From NCBI GenBank assembly GCA_031428275.1, contig JANPPC010000019.1, positions 1 to 64,000 on the forward strand: DNA of 64,000 nucleotides, written 5' to 3'. Every line of letters begins with the position of its first letter. Position 1 is the first letter of the stretch. Made by a program: the position numbers and the translations under genes. Of this stretch, positions 1 to 9,415 are shown in pieces. This DNA comes from Pseudobdellovibrio sp031428275. GTDB taxonomy: Bacteria; Bdellovibrionota; Bdellovibrionia; Bdellovibrionales; Bdellovibrionaceae. The notes below the pieces were generated by a model that saw nothing but the letters and a program-made list of their open reading frames with translations, was not told the DNA's origin and searched no databases.

Positions 1-2745
1 AGTGCGTTCAGTGTGCCTAACTTAGATATTTCAACAGCACGCGTTCGCGTATCGATGACCGATGCCGCAGGTAATGTGACGAGCACTCAGTCAGGTACTT
101 TTATCATCGACAGCACTGCACCTACGATCAGCACTTTTCAGCTAGCAGCAGGCGCGACTTCAGCTTCAGGTAACACAGTAGCCTTAGCCATGACAGCAAC
201 AGACACCGGCGCGGCTCCTTCCGGAATCACTAATTACTGTTTTTCATTAAGTGCAGCTATGACCGGGCAAGTTTGTGATGCAAGTATCCCGACAAGTTAT
301 TCACTACCTTTTGCTTCAGGGTCTTACAGCGTTTACGCGACAACTATCGATGCGGCTGGGAACACTTCGGCTATATCGTCGTATGCAATTAGTTTAGTAC
401 TAGGCACCCCGCCAACGGTAGCTGTAACGTTTCCTGTGGCGGGCGATTCGATCCCGTCCACGTTAGGCGATCCGCTCACAATTCAATGGAAATCCTAACA
501 AACGTCGGCATCGGCACTAAATCTTATTCATATTCAGTACTTAATTTCAGGACAATCTGTGCCCGTCAGCTGGCCGGCAGCAGGTTCTTTCGCTAGTGGA
601 ATAAATCTTACACCAACCGTGAATGGGGCTTGTTCTTTAGCAGGGGCCGCAACCGGCTGCGCTATTTTAGGAATGCCCGCTGCATTGATTGGACAGAAGT
701 TTAAAGTGATCGTTAGCATCAGCGATCAAGCCGGTAATATTGCCGTCGCAGCGTCGGCCGTTTTAAATGGACCATCTGGTTTAACACTTTTTGCTGGCGC
801 CGATTCTTCGATCTTAGGCGGTACCGCCCTAAGCACGGCTTTGACGGGGGATATTCAAGGGCTTGCGCGCGATCCCTTCACCGGTGATATATTTTTATTA
901 CGCAACGGTGATATATTAAAAGTTCAGGGGTCGTCAGGAATTATCACGAAATGGGCCGGCTCCGCTGGTAGCGGAGCTTCTACTGTCACAGTAAATTTCA
1001 GTGGTACTTCCGCCACAGGACTAGCTCGTGTGGCGGGGTCGAATTTTACTTTTGATAGTGTCGGTAATTTATATTGGACGGCCAGTACTGGAATTTTTAA
1101 GTGGTTGCGCGGGTCTTCAACTGCGTCCTTAGTTGCAGGGATACCTTCGGCCGCATTTAAAATTGTAAACGATAAAATTTACTATTCGACTTCTTTTACA
1201 ATCAACTGCGGCGCCGGCTGTAGTTACGTAGCCTACCGAATCTTTCAATACAATGCCGATACAACTTCGACGCTTCGTGCGGGTCAGGACTACACCCAGG
1301 CATTAGTTTTCGCGTCCGAAGGTGCTGCGGCATCGTCGATTCTTATCGGGCGTTGGACAGTAACACCTATCACATCTTCAACCGAAAAAATTTGGTTTTT
1401 CAATCATGCTAAAGCTTATAATGCCACGGCTTTGTATTCGGTAGCGAATGATGGAAATGTGTATTTTGAAGTTAATCGAGCGAATACTGAGGACTCGCAT
1501 TTATCACCCTATATTCTCTCGCGGAATTCGTTTGCGATCTATGATTCCGCCGGCGGTACTATTACATTGATGACGGCGGATGCGGCGCACGGCACGACTA
1601 GCATAACAACTTTTAACGGCGCGCTTCGTAATATCGTTGACGGTGGAAATCAGGGATTATTTACGTTGAACTTAAGCCAACAAATTATTTCATATTATAG
1701 TTCTACAAACGTACGTTCAAATTTTGCAGGCGCTCTTCCAAGTAGCGGTGATGGCGGGCATGCTACGTTTGCAGAATTGCGTTCACCGGGACGGGTCGCT
1801 TCTGATTCGGCGGGAAATATCTTTATCGTCGATACAAATAATAATCGTCTACGAAAAGTTGATACTGCAAATACAATTACCAGCACAAATTGGGGACCTA
1901 ACTGGAGCGTTTCAACCAGCAGTATTGTTTTGGCCAACGGAGCACCGCCATCGATGTTAATAAGTTCTGGGTCAGGTTTACCTTATCAAACAAACGCATT
2001 TGGTACGACGGGGGTCAAATTTGGCATCGTTAATATTACGGGTGCTTGCCAGTTTATCTGTGGAAACGCTTCGACAGCTAATTTTGCACCCACTACGACG
2101 AGTACGGCATCGCCGCAAACATTGTCATCGACTCCTGATTCCGCAAACACCTATATTATGGGAAATCATGTTGCTTTCGATCAAGCAAATTACTACGTGT
2201 ACATGCGCGAATTCTCTATCGCTTCCGGAGGAGTTTATAGGTCATATATCAAAAAAATTAATTCTTCTTTGGCGTATACTGAAGTTGCCGGAAATAATGC
2301 GGCGGCATTCGTTTTTGGAAGTCCATCGGCGATTGTCGCGGGTCAAACGATCAGTGGTAACACTGCAGGCGCGGTAAGTCGATTTCGTGCAGCAAATGCG
2401 ATTCTTTATCCACTGCAAGCTGGTATTCTATACAGCGGCACAGAGGGTGGCTCGTGGATTCAGCAAGTTGCATCCGGTTCAATTAGCGGATTCGTCGTTG
2501 ATAAACGAGGTAGTGCCGACCCGCTTCAATCGATGATCTATTTTACAAAAACAGGCGACACGCGACTTTACCGCAAACCTTACACGGCGATACCTGGTGT
2601 TGTTGGTGAGGAAGTTGTTGTCGTCGATTTTACAGGTGCATTAACAGCGCCCATTCTAGCTGAACTAGATCCAGTTCAAGCGAAAACTTTTTATTTAACT
2701 GATGGGAATTCAGTCTATAAATATAATAACTTCAGTTTACCTTGA
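1..2745 (+). pseudogene. Ig-like / NHL-repeat surface protein, 3' part, interrupted by an in-frame stop
   Basis: The reading frame is open from the left edge, so the 5' end is missing. The N-terminal part carries bacterial Ig-like repeats (two copies of a DAAGNxxS-type turn and an IDSTAPTIS segment). After about residue 480 of the visible part there is an NHL-type repeat with GDGGHATFAELRSPG and DSAGNIFIVDTNNNRLRKVD. A TAA at 496-498 stops the frame, but the same frame continues without any shift to the TAG-free run ending at 2745, and the 20 codons after the stop read as a normal continuation of the domain. A GTG at 559 could restart translation but has no obvious Shine-Dalgarno. Likely an exported adhesin-like protein. 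Either a nonsense mutation or a sequence error; if the stop is an error this is one intact large gene. Confidence 0.7.
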
Positions 2746-2796
2746 GTGAACTTTCTAATTTAATTGGACTCGGTTAGGTCTAACATTGCATAGCCA

Positions 2797-4032
2797 TCAG
2801 GGAACGATTGGCCCGATGCCCACGTTCAATACGCGGTAAGGGTTGTCTGCGTATTCTAATAAATAAAGCATGGGTTCTAAGTTTTTTTGAAAGGTCGGCT
2901 CTATAACTGAAGCTCCGGGGTAGAATCCGCCGCCGCCGAAACCGTTGTTGGCCGGATCAAGTTCAAATGTGAACGAAATAATTTTGTGAACTCCGTAAGA
3001 CCAATCGGTTGTATCGCCACTGGCAATATACAAAGATGAACTGGGCCCGGTATCGTAGCCATTCCATTGGGCCATTTTTTTTGCCATGACTTCGTGAACA
3101 GCTTGATCGTTTGCAGTTTCGAGGGGTTGGTACTTGTGACCCCACGGATATAAGATTATTTTTGAAAAGCTGTGAAACGAAAGAAGTATCGAGATATTGG
3201 TATAAGCTTCGATGTAATTTTTAATCGCCACGGACTCAATCTCTGAAAAAGCCTTTGGCCCCTTATAAGTTTCGCTTGAAGTGTTGCTAGAAGAACCGCC
3301 GGTGCCCCATTGGTAGCCATAGTTACGATTTAAGTCGACGCCAAAAGTTCCGTCTGAATTTCGTGAACGATTTTTTCTCCACATTTTGTAGGATGCATCT
3401 TTGATGTCGTACTCCATTCCGTCGGGATTAACCGTGGGTATGATATGAACGTCGCGAGTTTTTATTAACTGCACGATGCGTGGGTTGCCCGCGCGGTACT
3501 GCGCGACCAGATACTTCATAAAAAGTAAAGGAAGCTCGACTGATAAATGCTCGCGCGCATGGTGGCCACCCATGTAGATAGCCGCTGGTTTTTGATCTGC
3601 GTCGGCGAACCCTGCTGTTATTCTGATTGCCCAAATATCACGGCCCTCAGTTGTTTTGACGATTGAAGAAAGTTGTACGATGTCAGAGTTTTTTTTAGCG
3701 ATTGTTTGCAGCTCTTGAGTTAGTTCGGCGTAGCTATGATAAGCCGCATCTTGTGATGGAAAGTCATTCTCTTGCGCTAAGTTTGATGAAGCTTGTAATT
3801 TGCCAAGGCGTTCAATTTTTTGTAATTCAATATCGCTGCCGTATGCGATGACGTAATCATCTTTTACGATTTCAATTGCTACGCCCGTATTCGCTATAAT
3901 CGAACGTTCGAATTTGTCGACCGCTGAAATTTTCATCCAGTAGTAGCTGCGATCAGTTGATTGCGCTTTTTTAACCGATAAAAATGTGCAAACTGCAAAT
4001 AAGACAAATAACGTTGTGAATGTTTTTTTCAT
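2797..4032 (-). CDS. Secreted M14 zinc carboxypeptidase (carboxypeptidase A/T type)
   Basis: A 411-residue exported peptidase that removes C-terminal residues from peptides. The start is the ATG at 4032, five bases after an AGAGG; an upstream in-frame start at 4068 would put 12 residues ahead of the signal peptide. Residues 1-24 form a signal peptide (MKKTFTTLFVLFAVCTFLS). The zinc ligands are seen as H158 and E161 in GGHHAREH and a later His in SFHSFSKIILYPWGH. The catalytic Glu lies in FTFELDP near the C-terminus. The VDLNRNYGYQWG segment is typical of carboxypeptidase T-like enzymes. The N-terminal 100 residues would be the propeptide. All catalytic residues are present, so it should be active in the periplasm or outside the cell, fitting a protein-degrading lifestyle (inference). 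Confidence 0.93.
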   Translation of the reverse strand: MKKTFTTLFVLFAVCTFLSVKKAQSTDRSYYWMKISAVDKFERSIIANTGVAIEIVKDDYVIAYGSDIELQKIERLGKLQASSNLAQENDFPSQDAAYHSYAELTQELQTIAKKNSDIVQLSSIVKTTEGRDIWAIRITAGFADADQKPAAIYMGGHHAREHLSVELPLLFMKYLVAQYRAGNPRIVQLIKTRDVHIIPTVNPDGMEYDIKDASYKMWRKNRSRNSDGTFGVDLNRNYGYQWGTGGSSSNTSSETYKGPKAFSEIESVAIKNYIEAYTNISILLSFHSFSKIILYPWGHKYQPLETANDQAVHEVMAKKMAQWNGYDTGPSSSLYIASGDTTDWSYGVHKIISFTFELDPANNGFGGGGFYPGASVIEPTFQKNLEPMLYLLEYADNPYRVLNVGIGPIVP

Positions 4033-4139
4033 GGCGCCCTCTTTGGTGTCTAGACCAAATACTAGCAATCGCCGTATGAATAAAAAGCACTAAGCAAAGT
4101 CTGCGTTTTTAACTAGACCAAGGTATGATAAACACCGAA

Positions 4140-4484
4140 TCATATAACTGCAGGGCGGCCGGCAAGCTTTTTCATAAGTTCTGATTTTTTTAGGAAATTT
4201 AGGCCTAAACCTAAGCCCTTACACCAAACAATTTCGGCATCAAGGATGTGGGTTTTGTTAATCTGGCGAAGAAGCACCGTCACGCGCACCAGATCGCCAG
4301 AGCGGGGCATGTAATTTGAGTTAATAATTTCAAAAAAAGCGCCTAGTTGCGAAAGGTTCGACATTTTGCAAAAAACTTTCCCCATGCGGCCGTAAACTTC
4401 GATTTGCGCTAATTCTTTAGTAATAAATCGTTTCGACTTGGCAGGATCATTATGGCGTACGGTCGTCGAGGATGTGTCTGTCAT
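4140..4484 (-). CDS. PilZ domain protein, probable c-di-GMP binder
   Basis: A 114-residue stand-alone PilZ-like domain. The second half of the c-di-GMP motif is clear (NLSQLGAFFEI, matching N/DxSxxG), and later there is a beta-barrel segment with DAEIVWCKGLGLGLNFL, typical of PilZ. The N-terminal RxxxR is degenerate (KSKRFITK near residue 16), so nucleotide binding may be weak. The ATG start has GGAG six bases upstream. It stands alone between the carboxypeptidase and folA, so its target cannot be inferred from context. PilZ is common in motile predatory bacteria (family knowledge). Confidence 0.8.
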   Translation of the reverse strand: MTDTSSTTVRHNDPAKSKRFITKELAQIEVYGRMGKVFCKMSNLSQLGAFFEIINSNYMPRSGDLVRVTVLLRQINKTHILDAEIVWCKGLGLGLNFLKKSELMKKLAGRPAVI

Positions 4485-4578
4485 GGTAGGCTCCGTTTAT
4501 ATATAATAAATCGGACAGTAGAGCCATGCGACTTAAATTTTTGTTTAGAATAATATGACTAGAAGTTTGACGAATAAA

Positions 4579-5094
4579 TCAATCATCGCCCGAAGTGCGT
4601 TCGCGTGACCAGATCTCGTAGCGTAAGCCTGGATGTGCGTCGCTAAATTGGCTATAGGCCAATCCAAAATCTTTTGGCAATGACAAACTGTAGCTCGTGT
4701 CGCCGTCGAACTGGCCGGGTATACGAGTTAAATAAATAAAATTGGTATCGGGTAAACTTTCTTTATAGATTTCACCGCCGCCGACGACCATGACCTCTTC
4801 TGGCCAAAGGCCTGATAGCGACATTTTTTCGGCTAAGGCGTAGGCCTCTTTTAATGAGCTAACATATTTTACTTGTTCGTGCGTTGATTCGATAGGGCTT
4901 CGGGTGACGACGATATGAAAGCGTTTTGGCAAAGGTTTTCCAAGCGAATCAAAAGTCTTGCGACCCATAATCATGATTTTACCGGTCGTTCTTTTTTTGA
5001 AATAAGTTAAATCCTCAGAAAAATGCCATAACAACTTATTATCTTTACCGATTACTTCATTTTCACTGACAGCCACGATGTGCGATAAAATCAA
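4579..5094 (-). CDS. folA: Dihydrofolate reductase
   Basis: A 171-residue DHFR that reduces dihydrofolate to tetrahydrofolate with NADPH. The N-terminus has the family blocks IVAVSENEVIGKDNKLLW, then GRKTFDSLGKPLPKR (NADPH binding) and VMVVGGGEIYKESL. The usual LPWH is LLWH here, a mild change at the Met20 loop. The ATG start overlaps the thyA stop by four bases (ATGA), so the two are translationally coupled. The pairing is functional: thymidylate synthase makes dihydrofolate, which this enzyme recycles. Confidence 0.96.
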   Translation of the reverse strand: MILSHIVAVSENEVIGKDNKLLWHFSEDLTYFKKRTTGKIMIMGRKTFDSLGKPLPKRFHIVVTRSPIESTHEQVKYVSSLKEAYALAEKMSLSGLWPEEVMVVGGGEIYKESLPDTNFIYLTRIPGQFDGDTSYSLSLPKDFGLAYSQFSDAHPGLRYEIWSRERTSGDD

Positions 5095-5885
5095 ACCGCG
5101 ACCTCAGCCTTAATTGCAGGCAGTGGATCATAATTTAAAACTTCGATATCTTCGAATTTGAAATCGAAGATATTTTTCACCGCCGGATTCAATTTCAATG
5201 TCGGAAGAGTCTTCGGAGTACGAGAAAGTAATAATTTTACTTGATCCATGTGGTTTGAGTAGATGTGTGCATCGCCTAAAGTATGAATAAACTCTCCGAC
5301 TTCTAAATCACAAACTTGTGCCACCATATGAGTTAGTAAAGCATAGCTTGCGATGTTAAACGGAACACCCAAAAAGATATCAGCGCTACGTTGATACAAT
5401 TGGCAAGAAAGCTTGCCGTTAGCTACGTAAAATTGAAAAAAAGCGTGGCAAGGAGGCAAAGCCATTTTATCAACGTCAGACGGATTAAATGCCACGACAA
5501 GCAAGCGACGAGAATCGGGGTTTGTTTTAATTTGCTGAACAACATTGGCTATTTGGTCAACTGTGCGACCGTCTGCGGTTTCCCAAGATCGCCATTGTTT
5601 TCCGTAGACGGGACCCAAATTTCCGTTTTCATCAGCCCATTCGTCCCAGATAGAAACTTTATTTTCTTTAAGATACTGAATATTCGTCTCGCCTTTTAAA
5701 AACCATAAAAGCTCGTGAAAAATCGAGCGCGTATGAAGTTTTTTAGTTGTTAAAAGAGGAAAGCCCTCTTGAAGGTTGAAACGCATTTGGTAGCCGAAGA
5801 CACTAACTGTCCCGGTGTTGGTGCGGTCTGACTTAATATTTCCTTGGTCCAAAACATGATTTAATAAATCGTGAAACTGCTTCAT
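5091..5885 (-). CDS. thyA: Thymidylate synthase ThyA
   Basis: A 264-residue enzyme, the same length as the Escherichia coli protein, that methylates dUMP to dTMP using methylene-tetrahydrofolate. The catalytic cysteine is C146 in PPCHAFFQFYV, the same position number as in E. coli. The dUMP-binding run RSADIFLGVPFNIASYALL and the C-terminal LNYDPLPAIKAEVAV are conserved. An AGGGG-rich Shine-Dalgarno lies about nine bases before the ATG. First gene of a thyA-folA operon with a four-base overlap. The 198 bp upstream, to the next gene, hold no gene and no clear terminator that I could see. Confidence 0.98.
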   Translation of the reverse strand: MKQFHDLLNHVLDQGNIKSDRTNTGTVSVFGYQMRFNLQEGFPLLTTKKLHTRSIFHELLWFLKGETNIQYLKENKVSIWDEWADENGNLGPVYGKQWRSWETADGRTVDQIANVVQQIKTNPDSRRLLVVAFNPSDVDKMALPPCHAFFQFYVANGKLSCQLYQRSADIFLGVPFNIASYALLTHMVAQVCDLEVGEFIHTLGDAHIYSNHMDQVKLLLSRTPKTLPTLKLNPAVKNIFDFKFEDIEVLNYDPLPAIKAEVAV

Positions 5886-6083
5886 TCGAAAAAATCCCCT
5901 CGTGAACTATTGTCGCGGAACTGAGGGATTTGTCGAGAGTTCGATTGATTGAGCGCATTGCGAAATAGGTTTTGAATAGCCTTTCAGCAGCTTCAGAACT
6001 CGCTTATTCTATTTGGGTAAAAGACTGTTTAGAAGCAGCTACCAGATTAGCTTTCAAGCAGTTGCTTTGTAAATTTTGAACAA

Positions 6084-6899
6084 CTAAAACATATATCCGA
6101 TGCGAAACAGGGCAAGATAAGGAAGACCTTTTTTACCTATCTGCTCAGAGGCATCAATCACATCTTTACGAGCTTTTTGGTATTCGGCAGTAGATTGAAA
6201 ATCGGCAAGCGATGCTCCGCCGGGTAGTGCGGTCAAAGCTTCTTCTTTTAGCTCAACGCTTGCGCCTGATGGCGCCATGTAACCAATATCGAAACCAAAA
6301 GTAAGACCCACATCTAACTTCCAAAGCCAACCAACGTGCGGAGTTAAGTAATTCGATTTAATTCGGTCAGTCAGGCGAACGGTAGCACTGCCTGGTACGG
6401 GTGATGTAATTGTAACGGTTTTATTTCCGGCTGCATCGATGGTGTGATTGCCATAACCTAAGCCCAAATAAAACGAGCCTGCAAAGATATGGTAACGAGC
6501 AACCGCTTCAACATTCGAAATTTTTAAAGAAGGTTCATCAACGTCGCTGATGTACGATTTTAAAGTGCTGCTCGGAACACTGCCGCCGCCCATATTGGCA
6601 GATAAAGAAAACCATCTAGATGAGTGCCAATAGTCTAAACCATAATTCATCAAATGCGGAACATTGAAGTCGGCGTGAAAGCCAAAAAGATGCGGGTTCA
6701 AGTTGGTCTTCATCTCAGTTACTTCAGTGGTTGTTTCTACTTTTTTGTTAGGTATCTCTGTCGGCAAGGTTTTTAATTGCTCGCTAGTCGGCTTAACGAT
6801 GGCTCCCGACGGAGGGGCCGGGCTAGCTTTGCTTACTTCTTCTTGAGCAAAAGCGTAATTAGCTCCAGCTATTAACAATGCTGCGAATATGATTCTCAA
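6084..6899 (-). CDS. Outer-membrane beta-barrel protein, unknown role
   Basis: A 271-residue exported protein. Signal peptide at residues 1-18 ending AFA before QEEV, then a Pro/Lys/Thr-rich stretch, then alternating beta-strand-like segments and a terminal LFRIGYMF, a typical last strand ending in Phe for BAM-dependent barrels. Two TTG codons could start it: the one at 6905 sits one base from the AAGGAG, the one at 6899 has the ideal seven-base spacing, so I chose 6899. I do not recognise a narrower family. It lies 33 bp downstream of hpt and may be co-transcribed with it. Confidence 0.7.
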   Translation of the reverse strand: MRIIFAALLIAGANYAFAQEEVSKASPAPPSGAIVKPTSEQLKTLPTEIPNKKVETTTEVTEMKTNLNPHLFGFHADFNVPHLMNYGLDYWHSSRWFSLSANMGGGSVPSSTLKSYISDVDEPSLKISNVEAVARYHIFAGSFYLGLGYGNHTIDAAGNKTVTITSPVPGSATVRLTDRIKSNYLTPHVGWLWKLDVGLTFGFDIGYMAPSGASVELKEEALTALPGGASLADFQSTAEYQKARKDVIDASEQIGKKGLPYLALFRIGYMF

Positions 6900-6938
6900 A
6901 TTCAAACTCCTTTTGGATAAGATGCCTTAAACTAAAAT

Positions 6939-7475
6939 TTACTGTAAGTTTTGAACTTGAGCGATGTAAGGAAGATTACGGTAGTAACCATCGTAATCAA
7001 GCCCGTAGCCGACGACAAATTCGTTTGTGATTTTGAAACCGACGTGATCAAGTTTGCACGGAACTTTTAAAGCTTCTGGTTTTTCAAGTAGGGCGACCGT
7101 TGTTAACGATGCTGGATTACGAGACTCGATTGATTTTTTTAGATAATTCATAGTTAAGCCCGTATCGACGATGTCTTCGACTAAAATAACGTGTTGGCCT
7201 TCAATCGGAGATGAAAGGTCTAGCGTTACTTTTACTTCGCCAGAAGAGCTTGTGCCACCATGGTAGCTGGATACGCCAAAAAATTCGCAGGTAATATCGG
7301 TATTGATTTGACGGATTAAATCAGAGTAAAACATAAACGACCCTTTAAGCACGCAAACAGCCGTGACTTTTTTGCCTTTAAATTTTTCAGTCAATGCTTT
7401 ACCGATTTCGGCAACTTTTTGCTGAATTTTTTCTTCTGAAAGATACGTTTTTAATTCTAAACTTTTTGCATTCAT
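6939..7475 (-). CDS. hpt: Hypoxanthine phosphoribosyltransferase
   Basis: A 178-residue purine salvage enzyme converting hypoxanthine or guanine and PRPP to IMP or GMP. The PRPP loop is VILVEDIVDTGLT (residues 96-108), the N-terminal LKGSFMFYSDLIRQI block holds the pyrophosphate loop, and DHVGFKITNEFVVGYGLDYD near the C-terminus is the purine-binding segment of the family. GAGG lies seven bases before the ATG. Length is normal. It sits downstream of a second, unusual phosphoribosyltransferase gene on the same strand. Confidence 0.97.
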   Translation of the reverse strand: MNAKSLELKTYLSEEKIQQKVAEIGKALTEKFKGKKVTAVCVLKGSFMFYSDLIRQINTDITCEFFGVSSYHGGTSSSGEVKVTLDLSSPIEGQHVILVEDIVDTGLTMNYLKKSIESRNPASLTTVALLEKPEALKVPCKLDHVGFKITNEFVVGYGLDYDGYYRNLPYIAQVQNLQ

Positions 7476-7523
7476 TTTTTGGCCTCGCTGTTTTTTCTAA
7501 ATGTCTAACTTTTCAAGTCTAAT

Positions 7524-8318
7524 TTAAACAAACAAATTATTTAGTAACTCGCCCAATCCACCGGCACCTGGCACGATGTATTGATTATCATTCAATCCTT
7601 TTTCTTGATCCCAGTAAAGGCCTAAAGGAGATTTTAGAACTTCGGCGGGCGACAGGCCCCGATCAACCCGTATTGCAAATACTTGAATACGTTTAGAGTG
7701 ATTCAGGACTTTTTTAAGATACTCGGGCGTGACGACTAAATGCAGAGCAATAAAATTTTCTGCAGGACCTTGGATTTGTTCTTCATAATAGTCAATTGCA
7801 GACGCTAAAGTGCCTCCGGTGGCTCCCATGGGATCTGGAAAAATAACGAATGAATTTTCAACGCTGCCGCCAATTTTAAAACTGCCTAAGTGTGTGCCGG
7901 TAACCTGATGAGCATTATCAGTCATACGCGCGGCGAATATATGATCCTGACGCAAATTCTCGGGGGGCAAAATTGTGTGTAAAAAATCGTAGCAAATGTG
8001 ACTAGGGAAAGTTCCGGCCCGTGCCAGATTAACGGATACAGCTTTTGTTTCTTGCGAAAAGCCTTGCGCGGTTAACTGCACGCCGGGGTGTAGTTCAGAC
8101 ATTCGCGTCGAGTAACTTTTGATTTCTTTTCTAAAAAGTCTGTTAACGGCCGCTTCGATTAACCCGTGATAAAGCTTTTCAACGAGTCGGTTGATCTCGG
8201 GCTGTTTGGTTTGATTCAAACAAAGCCGAGTCAGTAGAGATTCTAAAAAGACATTATTGATTAAATGAAACTGTGGACCATAGTGGTGGTTTTCGGTAAG
8301 CATGGGATTTGTTTGCAT
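7524..8318 (-). CDS. Divergent uracil-phosphoribosyltransferase-like protein
   Basis: A 264-residue protein of the UPRTase fold, about 55 residues longer than normal Upp because of an extra N-terminal helical part. The PRPP loop is well preserved (FPDPMGATGGTL, usually DPMLATGGS), and the C-terminal GLNDNQYIVPGAGGLGE aligns with the uracil-binding GLNxxGYIxPGLGDAGD of true Upp. The key GD pair of that motif is changed, so uracil may not be the substrate. The usual ILRAG is LARAG. No clear Shine-Dalgarno precedes the ATG at 8318 or the in-frame ATG at 8303, so the start is uncertain. It follows the zinc-ribbon gene by five bases. Confidence 0.8.
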   Translation of the reverse strand: MQTNPMLTENHHYGPQFHLINNVFLESLLTRLCLNQTKQPEINRLVEKLYHGLIEAAVNRLFRKEIKSYSTRMSELHPGVQLTAQGFSQETKAVSVNLARAGTFPSHICYDFLHTILPPENLRQDHIFAARMTDNAHQVTGTHLGSFKIGGSVENSFVIFPDPMGATGGTLASAIDYYEEQIQGPAENFIALHLVVTPEYLKKVLNHSKRIQVFAIRVDRGLSPAEVLKSPLGLYWDQEKGLNDNQYIVPGAGGLGELLNNLFV

Positions 8319-8323
8319 GAAAG

Positions 8324-9322
8324 TTATTTATATTCGGGTTCGATGATAATAACAAACTCTGTTTTTTGTGTCATGAAGTCGACCGAATTTAAGATCTGAA
8401 ACGGTGGCATCGTTAAGCGTGTCTTTTCATTGGCGAAGTTGTTGCTTTTTAGTGCCCCCACCATAAAAAAGACAGCTCCACGGGGCAAATCAAATTCAGC
8501 TGGGAAATCGACGCGGCCTTGGCTGGCATTTCTAGAAACCGAAATTGAACCGTGCACAATGCCATTTTCGTTAGCGCGATACTGCAGCTCAGAAGCTAAT
8601 CCGATGACCTGCGAGCCATTTTCTTGAGGCGTCGTAGCTGACGTCGTTGTGTTTGATTGGCCAACGGCTAGCTTAATTTCTTTTGTTAGTAAAGTTGTCA
8701 TTGAAGTGTCTGTACGCTTCCGAAAATCAGTTATGATGCCGGCTGAGTATTCTGATAAATTCTGAAATAGGCCGGCGTTCGTGCTTTCGTTGACCCATTT
8801 AGCTAGGGTCTCGCGCGGAACTTCAGCGTAAGATAAACGAAATATTGGTGCCTGATTTTCGTTTGCCGATTCGGCGACACGCGCATTCGTATTGTTACCG
8901 GATGCCGCCAAGCCTGAAGCCGCAAACAGCGGTTGTGCGCTTGCCATCGGAATTGAAATTTCTTGGTCTTTTAAATCTTTTAATTCGCCTTCTGTGGTAT
9001 CACCGGAAGCACTTTGCGAGGAAGCTTCAGTTATTTCGATTGCCGGCGGAGCAATCACCGAAGAACTACTGCTTGCTTTGGTAACAGACTGAAAGCGCGT
9101 GATTTTTTGCACCCATGTTTGTTGACGATCGCCGCGAATAATATATTGACCAATCAGAACTGCGATCGTTAGCAGCACTATAATTTGAAAGATTCCGCTC
9201 TGTAGAATCTTTTTTAAAATCGGTTCGGCCTTAGGTTTGTACGATTGCATGTCAACGCCACACTGAGCGCAGTACTGATCTTTAGGTTGTGAAAAACCGC
9301 ATCGAAGGCAATTGATTAGCAT
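8324..9322 (-). CDS. Zinc-ribbon single-pass membrane protein, unknown
   Basis: A 332-residue protein. Residues 5-21 form a zinc ribbon (CLRCGF then YCAQCG), residues about 43-62 a single membrane helix (FQIIVLLTIAVLIGQYII), then a low-complexity Ser/Ala/Thr linker and a C-terminal domain of about 150 residues with beta-rich character (VDFPAEFDLPRGAVFFMVG). I do not recognise the C-terminal domain. Topology would put the zinc ribbon in the cytoplasm and the rest in the periplasm. AAGGA lies nine bases before the ATG. It is divergent from rsmH and five bases ahead of the UPRTase-like gene. Confidence 0.6.
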   Translation of the reverse strand: MLINCLRCGFSQPKDQYCAQCGVDMQSYKPKAEPILKKILQSGIFQIIVLLTIAVLIGQYIIRGDRQQTWVQKITRFQSVTKASSSSSVIAPPAIEITEASSQSASGDTTEGELKDLKDQEISIPMASAQPLFAASGLAASGNNTNARVAESANENQAPIFRLSYAEVPRETLAKWVNESTNAGLFQNLSEYSAGIITDFRKRTDTSMTTLLTKEIKLAVGQSNTTTSATTPQENGSQVIGLASELQYRANENGIVHGSISVSRNASQGRVDFPAEFDLPRGAVFFMVGALKSNNFANEKTRLTMPPFQILNSVDFMTQKTEFVIIIEPEYK

Positions 9323-9359
9323 GTTGTTGATTCCTTGGTATAGAATAGGTGATTCTACC

Positions 9360-9388
9360 TTGACCTACAAATTATCGGAAATTAACAT
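9360..9388 (+). promoter_or_regulatory. Candidate sigma70-type promoter of the dcw cluster
   Basis: TTGACC at 9360-9365 and TAACAT at 9383-9388 with a 17-base spacer, matching the -35 consensus in five of six and the -10 in four of six positions. It lies 28 bases before the rsmH ATG in the short gap to the divergent zinc-ribbon gene, and no other gene precedes rsmH on this strand. Inferred from sequence only. Confidence 0.5.
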
Positions 9389-9415
9389 CATACTTTAGTC
9401 GAGGAATTGTTAAGA

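Noticed and set aside
9323..9415. mraZ upstream of rsmH
   Set aside because: The gap is 93 bases and holds only promoter-like sequence; the next gene is divergent and unrelated.
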